The translations under genes and the position numbers were made by a program. The notes below the pieces were generated by a model that worked only from the letters and a program-made list of their open reading frames with translations, did no database searches and was not told where the DNA came from. From Stenotrophomonas sp. ATCM1_4 (GTDB lineage: Bacteria > Pseudomonadota > Gammaproteobacteria > Xanthomonadales > Xanthomonadaceae), in assembly GCF_004348115.1 (NCBI RefSeq), contig NZ_QPFB01000001.1, positions 3,860,028 to 3,924,027 of the forward strand: a DNA stretch of 64,000 nucleotides, given 5' to 3'. The stretch's first letter is position 1; the number at the start of each line of letters is the position of its first letter. Below, one piece after another: positions 39,572-46,234 of this stretch.

Positions 39572-40507
39572 ATGAGCGATACCAAGCCCACGGTGATCGT
39601 GCGCCGGGTCAAGAAGGTCCAGGGCGGCGGCCATCACGGCGGCTCCTGGAAGGTGGCCTACGCCGACTTCGTCACCGCGATGATGGCCTTCTTCCTGGTG
39701 ATGTGGCTGATGGGCAGCACCAGCAAGCCCGAGCGTGCGGCCATTTCCGAGTACTTCCGCAACCCCAGCCCGTTGAGCGGCACCAGCAGCACGCCGGCCC
39801 CGGGCATGGCCGGGCCGGGCGGTGCGAGCACGTCGATGATCAAGCTCGGCGGTGCCACCGACATCTCGCGCGGCAACAGCAACGACCCGTTCCAGAACAA
39901 GCAGGAAGCGGTGCCGACGCCGGTGGCTGAACGCGAGCGCGAACGCCAACGGCTGGAGGCGCTGAAGCAGGACCTGCAGGAAGCGATCAGCAAGAGCCAG
40001 GCGCTGGAACCGTTCAAGGACCAGTTGCTGCTGGACATCACCCCCGAGGGCCTGCGCATCCAGATCGTGGACCAGCAGAACCGGCCGATGTTCGACCTCG
40101 GCAGCGCGCGGCTGATGCCCTACACGCGGTCGATCCTGCTGGAGTTGTCGCACTTCATCAACCAGGTGCCCAACCGCATCAGCATCACCGGCCACACCGA
40201 CACCACCGCGTATTCGACGCAGCTGGGTTATGGCAACTGGGAACTGAGCGCCGACCGTGCCAATGCCGCGCGCCGCATCCTGATCGAAGGCGGCATGGAC
40301 GAGGCCAAGGTCGCCCGCGTGGTCGGCCTGTCCTCTTCGGTACTGTTCGACAAGGCCAACCCGCAGAACCCGATCAACCGTCGCATCAGCATCGTGGTGA
40401 TGACCAAGGAAGCCGAGGCCGCCGCCCTGAACGAGACCGAGTCGCTGCCGGTGCCTGCGCCCGGTGCGGCGCCGGTGGCAGTGGTAACGCCGCCTGCGGT
40501 GGAGTAA
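39572..40507 (+). CDS. motB: Flagellar motor stator protein MotB
   Basis: This 311-residue protein has an N-terminal cytoplasmic stretch, one membrane helix with the essential Asp32 in YADFVTAMMAFFLVMWLMG, and a C-terminal OmpA-like peptidoglycan-binding domain (ITGHTDTTAY, DRANAARRILIE). It anchors the stator to the cell wall. It lies 10 bp after motA. The tail past about residue 275 is alanine/proline-rich and variable. Confidence 0.95.
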   Translation: MSDTKPTVIVRRVKKVQGGGHHGGSWKVAYADFVTAMMAFFLVMWLMGSTSKPERAAISEYFRNPSPLSGTSSTPAPGMAGPGGASTSMIKLGGATDISRGNSNDPFQNKQEAVPTPVAERERERQRLEALKQDLQEAISKSQALEPFKDQLLLDITPEGLRIQIVDQQNRPMFDLGSARLMPYTRSILLELSHFINQVPNRISITGHTDTTAYSTQLGYGNWELSADRANAARRILIEGGMDEAKVARVVGLSSSVLFDKANPQNPINRRISIVVMTKEAEAAALNETESLPVPAPGAAPVAVVTPPAVE

Positions 40508-40660
40508 GGAGGCCGGGGGCATCCCGGGCCTGCGGGAGGGCATTCCACGCGGTTCCGGCCGATCCCCGCGCACCCCATTTCTGCCCCCTTTTGCACAACG
40601 AAGGCGAGCACGAGGGAGGCCCAAAGGGCGCCCATCAAGGCAGGAACAGGCCCGGGCGCC

Positions 40661-40666
40661 TACAAT
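40661..40666 (+). promoter_or_regulatory. Candidate -10 of the gene at 40696
   Basis: TACAAT lies 29 bp before the start codon and is followed by GGCCGCTGTTTTCC. This context is nearly the same as that before yajQ (23513-23518). Confidence 0.45.
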
Positions 40667-40695
40667 GGCCGCTGTTTTCCTTCTCTACCGAGCCC

Positions 40696-41172
40696 ATGTC
40701 CAAGCAGTCCAAAGCCAAGCGCGACAAGCGCAAGAAGCAGGCCCCACGCCGCCCGTTCGCCCGCCTGAACGCCCAGCAGCAGATCCAGAACCACGCCGTG
40801 CTGGTCAATGAAGAAGGCCAGGTCGTGGCGGCCATTGGCCTGCAGGGCAACGAATGGCTGCTGGCCATCGGCGGCCAGACCATGGGCAATGCCGATAACC
40901 CGGTGCCGATGCTGGCCATGCTCAAGCACCTGGCCAACGTGCAGGAGAAGGAAGGCCGCAAGGTCACGCTGGAATACTCCGCGCAGCTGCAGCAGATGAT
41001 CGACGACCTGGCCGCCGACGAAGGCAAGACCGCCGACGACTACCTGGCCGGCCTGGTCGCCGAATTCGAAGGCGTCGAGGGCGAGGAAGCCACGGACGTG
41101 GCCGAAGCCAGCGAAGCGGCCGAACAGGCCGATGCACCGACGGCCGACGCCGACGAACAGCCCAAGGCCTGA
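40696..41172 (+). CDS. Conserved protein of unknown function, basic head and acidic tail
   Basis: This 158-residue protein starts with a strongly basic stretch (MSKQSKAKRDKRKKQAPRRPF), has a middle domain LNAQQQIQNHAVLVNEEGQVVAAIGLQGNEWLLAIGG (read over its length), and ends in a very acidic Ala/Glu/Asp tail. I recognise no known domain. The polar charge layout suggests nucleic-acid or ribosome interaction, but this is inference. A DUF4031 gene starts 14 bp after it. Confidence 0.7.
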   Translation: MSKQSKAKRDKRKKQAPRRPFARLNAQQQIQNHAVLVNEEGQVVAAIGLQGNEWLLAIGGQTMGNADNPVPMLAMLKHLANVQEKEGRKVTLEYSAQLQQMIDDLAADEGKTADDYLAGLVAEFEGVEGEEATDVAEASEAAEQADAPTADADEQPKA

Positions 41173-41186
41173 GCCCCGGGCCGATC

Positions 41187-41462
41187 GTGACGGTCTATAT
41201 CGACGATGCGGTACATCCCTGGCGTGGCGAACGCTGGGCGCATCTGATGGCCGACACCCTGCCCGAGCTGCATGCGCTGGCGCAGCAGCTCGGGATTCCC
41301 CGCCGCGCCTTCCAGAACCTGCCCAGCGGCGTGCACTACGACGTGCCCGCGCCGCTGCGCGAGCAGGCCATCGCCCTGGGCGCGCAGCCGATTTCCCGCC
41401 ACACCGACCGCACCCTGATGCGCCAGGTGATCGCCAACGCCCGGGCGCTGTACCAGCCCTAG
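41187..41462 (+). CDS. DUF4031 family protein
   Basis: This 91-residue protein matches DUF4031: MTVYIDDAVHPWRGERWAHLMADTLPELHALA, then the conserved HYDV and a C-terminal RQVIANARALYQP. The start is a GTG at 41187. The function is unknown. It follows the charged conserved gene by 14 bp and is probably in the same transcript, and ends 22 bp from the convergent DUF6630-like gene. Confidence 0.85.
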   Translation: MTVYIDDAVHPWRGERWAHLMADTLPELHALAQQLGIPRRAFQNLPSGVHYDVPAPLREQAIALGAQPISRHTDRTLMRQVIANARALYQP

Positions 41463-41484
41463 GCACGGCGAGTGCCGGAATCGG

Positions 41485-42027
41485 TCAGAACGGGTCGCTG
41501 CCCGGGCGTACTTCCACGCCCAGCAACGAACACAGCGCCATCATCGCCTCGTCGTCGCGGCTGAGCGCGATCCAGCCGGCATAGGCATCGCCACCGGTGT
41601 TCCAGTTCCAGACCGAATAGCCGTGCTCACGCAGGCGGTCGTAGGCAATGCTCATCAGCGCCGGGACATCCAGGTCCTCGGCGAAATCCTCGTCGTCCAG
41701 GTCGCCGCCCCAGTCGATGCCCAGGTTCCAGCGCGCGGCCAGCTCCTGCAGCGCCGCGACGAAGGAATCGGTGTCCTTCCAGTCCACGTAGAAGCCGGCG
41801 CGCCAGTCGATGGCGTCCTTCAGGTCCCACAGCCAGCTTTCATCGGACGGATCGTCCTCGGCGCCGGCACGGGCTTCGCGCCAGGCATCGAACTGCTGCA
41901 GCGCCGCGTCCTCGTCACCGGGGTTGATCAGCCACAGCAGGTTCCAGACCCGCGCCGGATGGTCATCCTCGTCGAAGGTGGGTTGCAGTTCGTCGGCGTC
42001 TTCGTAATCGGCGCTGTTGTCGGGCAT
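41485..42027 (-). CDS. Acidic DUF6630-like protein
   Basis: This 180-residue protein is very acidic, with many Trp and Asp residues. It has ESWLWDLKDAIDWRAGFYVDWKDTDSFVAAL, WNLGIDWGG, and a C-terminal NTGGDAYAGWIAL that resembles SMI1/DUF6630-type cytoplasmic domains. The function is unknown. ATG 42027 gives a start at the charged N-terminus; an upstream in-frame ATG at 42069 overlaps non-coding sequence. Confidence 0.7.
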   Translation of the reverse strand: MPDNSADYEDADELQPTFDEDDHPARVWNLLWLINPGDEDAALQQFDAWREARAGAEDDPSDESWLWDLKDAIDWRAGFYVDWKDTDSFVAALQELAARWNLGIDWGGDLDDEDFAEDLDVPALMSIAYDRLREHGYSVWNWNTGGDAYAGWIALSRDDEAMMALCSLLGVEVRPGSDPF

Positions 42028-42156
42028 TGCAGTCTTCCACGGCGTGTTTGCCGCGCATTCTGCCGCCACGCGCCCGGCGGCGGAAGCCGTCCGCGCGCCC
42101 AGCGGTTATCCTGTGGCACGGAAGATGGCCACGGTGGCCGTCAATGAATCAGTGCC

Positions 42157-42405
42157 ATGAGCGATACCCCTCCCGATCACCTGGCGGTCAACCCGCAAAG
42201 CCCGTTCCATGATGCCGCCGCCCTCGAGCGCGGTGTCGGCGTCCGCTTCAACGGCATCGAGCGCGATGACGTGGAGGAGTATTCGGTCAGCGAAGGCTGG
42301 ATCCGCGTGCAGGCCGGCAAGGCCCGCGACCGTCGCGGCAACCCGATGACGCTGAAGATCAAGGGCGCGGTGGAACCGTACTTCCTTGAACTGAAGAACG
42401 CCTGA
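42157..42405 (+). CDS. DUF3297 family protein
   Basis: This 82-residue protein matches DUF3297 over its whole length (DHLAVNPQSPFHDAAALERGVGVRFNG, then GWIRVQAGKARDRRGNPMTLKIKG). The glutathione-transferase-linked or other role proposed for the family is not established. It is monocistronic, with a terminator-like hairpin 31 bp downstream. Confidence 0.88.
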   Translation: MSDTPPDHLAVNPQSPFHDAAALERGVGVRFNGIERDDVEEYSVSEGWIRVQAGKARDRRGNPMTLKIKGAVEPYFLELKNA

Positions 42406-42435
42406 TACCGGGACCACCGGTTCGGCAGGACACGC

Positions 42436-42457
42436 AAGGGCCGCCCACGCGGCCCTT
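42436..42457 (+). terminator. Hairpin after DUF3297
   Basis: AAGGGCCGC-CCAC-GCGGCCCTT is a 9-bp perfect stem followed by CTGCATT. It is the same stem as at 34391-34412. Confidence 0.75.
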
Positions 42458-42466
42458 CTGCATTCC

Positions 42467-42570
42467 CCGGTAGGAGCGGCCTCGGCCGCGAAGCCGATGC
42501 CGTCTGCAATTGCAGGCCCTGCGTGCGCGCAACGATTCCCCAGCTTCGCGCCTGAAGGCGCTCCTGCCGG
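42467..42570. repeat. Paired GTAG REP element between DUF3297 and the antiporter
   Basis: CCGGTAGGAGCG (42467-42478) is complemented at 11 of 12 positions by CGCTCCTGCCGG (42559-42570). Inside, GCGGCC-TC-GGCCGC and GCGCCT-GA-AGGCGC form two hairpins. The stop codon of the antiporter gene lies 2 bp beyond. Confidence 0.75.
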
Positions 42571-42571
42571 G

Positions 42572-44215
42572 TCATTCGCGTTGGCGGCTTTCCAGCAGGT
42601 CCAGGTTGCGGATCAGCTTGCGCGAGATCTCATCGGAGATCTGCCCGCGCCGGGTCAACCGGAACAATTCCTCGCGCTCGGCGTTGAGGCCGGCCGAGCG
42701 CAGGCTGCGATAGGCCTGCTCCATGCGCTTGATCTTGTCGGGGTCTTCATCCGGGCTGATGCCCTTGTCCAGGTTGCGCTGGTACAGCAGGCTGACCCGC
42801 GCCGCCGCGTCGTTGAGCAGCTGCACGTTGCCGGTGGGCTGGCCGTCGGCCAGTTCCTGGCGGGCCCGCTCCACCGCGACCAATGCGGCCTTGGACGAGG
42901 ACTTGCGGGCCAGGTCCTCCTCGCGCCGCGAGGTATCGTCCTTGGGCAGCTCCAGCCCGCGCAGCAGGCGCGGCAACAGCAGGCTGGCGGCGATCAACGA
43001 CACCAGGATCACCGCCGCGGCCAGGAAGATCACCAGGTCGCGGGCCGGGAAGGGCGCGCCGCTGGGGATCATCAATGGCAGCGTCAGCACGCCGGCCAGG
43101 GTGATCGCACCGCGCACGCCGGCCACCGACATCGCCAGCACCACGCGCAGCGGCGTGCTGGTGCCCTTCTCGCCGCGCATGCGCGCGCGCAGCAGGTTCC
43201 AGCGCAATGACAGCCACACGAAGGCCAGGCGCATCGCGATCAGGATGGCGTTGATCGCCAGCACGTAGACCAGCAGCCACCACGGGCTCTGGTGGCCGGT
43301 GACCGACATGGTCTCCACCGCGCGCTCGACGATGCCCGGCAACTGCTCGCCCAGCAGCACGAACATGATGCCGTTGAAGGTGAACTGCACCATGTTCCAG
43401 ACCGCGCTGCGCTGCACGCGCATGCTGCCGCTGATGCGGCCGGTCAGCTCGACGTAGCTCATGGTGATGCCGGCCGCGACCGCAGCCAGGATGCCGGAGG
43501 CGCTGAGCTCTTCGGCCAGCAGGTAGGCGGCGAACGGGATCAGCAGGTTGACCAGCAGGGCGGCACCGGGCTCCTCGCCGAAACCGCGCCACAGCCAGCG
43601 CTGGAAGGTGGACACGCTCCAGGTCACCGCCACGCCGATGGCCAGGCCGGCGAAGGCCACCCACAGGAAGGTCAGCGAGGCCTGCGCCAGCGAGAAGGTA
43701 CCGGTCATCACCGCCGCCACCGCGAAGCGGAAGCAGACCAGGCCCGAGGCATCGTTGAGCAGCGACTCGCCTTCCAGGATGTGCATCAGCCGCTTGGGGA
43801 TGGGCACGCGCGAGGCAATCGCGCTGACCGCCACCGGATCGGTCGGGGAGATGATCGCCGCCAGCGCGAAGGCCACCGCCAACGGCATGGTCGGGATCAT
43901 CCAGTGGATCAGCAGGCCGGCACCGACCACGGTGAACACCACCAGGCCGAAGGCCAGCTCCAGGATCGCGCCCTTGTCGCGGAACAGGCCCTGCTTGGGA
44001 ATGCGCCAGCCATCGAGGAACAGCAGCGGCGGCAGGAACAACAGGAAGAACATCTCCGGGTCGAGCGCATGGCCACGCTTGAACACCCCGGCGATCAACG
44101 CCCCCAAGCCGATCTGCACCAACGGCAGCGGCAGGGAAAAGGGAAGGATTCTTACCAGATAGCCGCTGGCGACGACGGCCACCAGCATGGCCAGGACGAC
44201 TTCGATCGTGTGCAT
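42572..44215 (-). CDS. CPA1-family Na+/H+ antiporter
   Basis: This 547-residue protein has about 12 membrane helices in the first 400 residues with the CPA1 motifs AAIISPTDPVAV, GESLLNDASGLV (ion-binding ND) and AGVRGAITLAGVLTLP. A charged cytoplasmic tail of about 130 residues follows, which is likely regulatory. It exchanges cations for protons across the inner membrane. The next gene on the strand, ygiD, is separated by 214 bp carrying another REP element. Confidence 0.92.
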   Translation of the reverse strand: MHTIEVVLAMLVAVVASGYLVRILPFSLPLPLVQIGLGALIAGVFKRGHALDPEMFFLLFLPPLLFLDGWRIPKQGLFRDKGAILELAFGLVVFTVVGAGLLIHWMIPTMPLAVAFALAAIISPTDPVAVSAIASRVPIPKRLMHILEGESLLNDASGLVCFRFAVAAVMTGTFSLAQASLTFLWVAFAGLAIGVAVTWSVSTFQRWLWRGFGEEPGAALLVNLLIPFAAYLLAEELSASGILAAVAAGITMSYVELTGRISGSMRVQRSAVWNMVQFTFNGIMFVLLGEQLPGIVERAVETMSVTGHQSPWWLLVYVLAINAILIAMRLAFVWLSLRWNLLRARMRGEKGTSTPLRVVLAMSVAGVRGAITLAGVLTLPLMIPSGAPFPARDLVIFLAAAVILVSLIAASLLLPRLLRGLELPKDDTSRREEDLARKSSSKAALVAVERARQELADGQPTGNVQLLNDAAARVSLLYQRNLDKGISPDEDPDKIKRMEQAYRSLRSAGLNAEREELFRLTRRGQISDEISRKLIRNLDLLESRQRE

Positions 44216-44398
44216 GCCCGTTCCACGGATTCACCACCACGGCAGCATGCTGCCGGCGCTGGCAGCGACGGTTGATTAACCCTTGGAAAACTATCACAGC
44301 CATGTGCAATGCAGCATGGCGTCGACGACACTGCAACAGGAGCGGCCCTGGCCGCCAAGCCGGTGCGGCGTGCAATCGCCGATGCCCGCGCGGGTGCA

Positions 44399-44433
44399 GC
44401 GAGGGTGAGCCTCGCGCCCCAAGCCGCGCCTAC
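44399..44433 (-). repeat. REP-like element overlapping the ygiD stop codon
   Basis: On the minus strand GTAG (44433-44430) heads GGCGCGGCTTGGGGCGCGAGG and is followed by the hairpin GCGAGG/CCTCGC (44399-44415). The TAG of GTAG is the ygiD stop codon. A related but degenerate GGAGCGGCC-type half lies at 44340-44360. Confidence 0.55.
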
Positions 44434-45230
44434 GCGGCCGCGTCGACCCCGTCGAAACGGTAGATGTCCATCGCCAGGAAACCCTGGTCGATGCCGGCAT
44501 CGATGCGCTGCGCGCCCAGTTGGTCACCGCCGGCGGCACCCATCGCGAAGTACAGCGGCAGCAGGTGCTCATCGGTCGGGTGGGCCTGTGCGGCGAACGG
44601 GGCCTGGCGGCGGTAATCGAACAGGGCCGGCAGGTCATCGGCCTCCAGCTTCTGCTCCACCCATCCAATGAACGGCCGCACGTACGGGGCCTCCTTGGCC
44701 TCGGAGTAGCTGTGCCAGTCATGCAGGTTGTGGGTGATGCTGCCCGAGCCGATCAGCAGCACGCCCTGCCCGCGCAGCGGTGCCAGCGCGCGACCCAGCG
44801 CGAACTGGTGCTGCGGGCCGAGCATCGGCTGGATCGAGACCTGCAGCACCGGGATGTCGGCCTGCGGGTACAGGTAGCGCAGCGGCACCCAGGCACCGTG
44901 GTCCAGGCCGCGCCGCGGGTCGATGCCCGGCTGCAGCCCGGCATCGGCCAGGCGCTGGGCCACCTCCTGCGCCAGCGCTGGTGCACCCGGGGCCGGGTAC
45001 TGCAGCTGGTACAGCGGCTCGGGGAAGCCGCCGAAGTCATGGATGGTTTCCGGCTGCGGGGCCGCCGAGACCAGCGGCGCCCGGCCCAGCCAGTGCGCCG
45101 AGGCCATGACGATGGCGCGCGGTCGCTGCAGGCCCGCCGCCAGTTCGGCCAGGCGCGGTCCCACCTGCCCCGGCTGCAGTGCAGTCATCGGCGAACCGTG
45201 GGAGATGAACAACGAAGGCAGGCGATTCAT
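44430..45230 (-). CDS. ygiD: YgiD-like 4,5-DOPA/class III extradiol dioxygenase
   Basis: This 266-residue protein has the class III ring-cleaving fold: FISHGSPM at the start, MASAHW, the metal-binding His in LDHGAWVPLRYLYP, and SGSITHNLHD. E. coli YgiD opens DOPA-like catechols with Fe or Zn; the natural substrate here is unknown. It is divergent from a LysR regulator 107 bp away, which is likely to control it. Its stop codon lies in a GTAG repeat. Confidence 0.9.
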   Translation of the reverse strand: MNRLPSLFISHGSPMTALQPGQVGPRLAELAAGLQRPRAIVMASAHWLGRAPLVSAAPQPETIHDFGGFPEPLYQLQYPAPGAPALAQEVAQRLADAGLQPGIDPRRGLDHGAWVPLRYLYPQADIPVLQVSIQPMLGPQHQFALGRALAPLRGQGVLLIGSGSITHNLHDWHSYSEAKEAPYVRPFIGWVEQKLEADDLPALFDYRRQAPFAAQAHPTDEHLLPLYFAMGAAGGDQLGAQRIDAGIDQGFLAMDIYRFDGVDAAA

Positions 45231-45337
45231 GGCAGGCTCCCGGCGTGGGAAGAACAGAAGTTGGGACGCAGCTTATTGCGCGGCAAAGGGGCAACAAATA
45301 GCCTCGACATCAACGTTTTATTGCAGGGATGGAAATA

Positions 45338-46225
45338 ATGGACACCATCGATGCCATGCGGGTCTTCGTCGCGGTCGTGGAGCGCAACGGCTTCAGTGCC
45401 GCTGCCGATGCCCTGAACCTGTCCACCGCGGCGGTGACCCGGCAGATCGCCGCGCTGGAGAAGCGCCTGTCCGCGCGCCTGCTCAACCGCACCACCCGGC
45501 GGGTCAGCCCGACCAGCACCGGGGCAACCTACTACCAGCGCTGTGTGCAGCTGCTCAACGAATTCGATGAGCTGGAAGCCTCGGTCGGCGCGCAGGCCCT
45601 GCAGCCGGCCGGGCGGCTGCGCATCAACGCGCCGGTCAGCTACGGCATCTCGCGCCTGGCGGCACTGCTGCCCGGTTACAGCGCGCGCTACCCGCAGGTA
45701 GAACTGGACCTGTCGCTGTCCGACCGCCTGGTGGACATGGTCGAGGAAGGCTTCGACCTGGCCATCCGCATCACCCGCCAGCCCTCACCCTCGCTGATCG
45801 CCCGGCGCCTGTCGCAGGCGCGGATCATCCTGTGCGCGGCGCCGTCCTACCTGGCCCGGCGCGGCGAGCCGGCCACGCCGCAGGCCCTGGCCGAGCACGA
45901 CTGCCTGGCCTACAGCTATTCCGACACCGGGGACGCCTGGACGCTGCAGGGGCAGCACGGGGACGTCAGCATCCCGGTGGTGCCGCGCATGCGTGCCAAC
46001 AACGGCGAGGTGCTGCGCGAGGCAGCCATCGCCGGCATGGGCATCATCGCCCAACCGGACTTCATCATCGACGTGGCGCTGGCCAGCGGCCAGCTGGTAC
46101 CGATCCTGCGCGACTGGACCGTGCCGCCGATCGGCATCCATGCGGTCTACGCCAGCCGCAGCCACCTGGCACCGAAGGTGCGCAGCTTCATCGACTACCT
46201 GGTGGAGTGCCTGGGCCCGGCGTGA
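45338..46225 (+). CDS. LysR-family transcriptional regulator
   Basis: This 295-residue protein has the N-terminal winged helix-turn-helix (MRVFVAVVERNGFSAAADALNLSTAAVTRQIAALEKRLSARLLNRTTRRV, over residues 5-55) and the LysR effector domain. ATG 45338 has GGGA 9 bp upstream; an ATG at 45329 in the same frame is too close. It lies divergently from ygiD, and the shared AT-rich gap probably holds its operator. The effector is unknown. Confidence 0.92.
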   Translation: MDTIDAMRVFVAVVERNGFSAAADALNLSTAAVTRQIAALEKRLSARLLNRTTRRVSPTSTGATYYQRCVQLLNEFDELEASVGAQALQPAGRLRINAPVSYGISRLAALLPGYSARYPQVELDLSLSDRLVDMVEEGFDLAIRITRQPSPSLIARRLSQARIILCAAPSYLARRGEPATPQALAEHDCLAYSYSDTGDAWTLQGQHGDVSIPVVPRMRANNGEVLREAAIAGMGIIAQPDFIIDVALASGQLVPILRDWTVPPIGIHAVYASRSHLAPKVRSFIDYLVECLGPA

Positions 46226-46234
46226 CCCCGGCGC

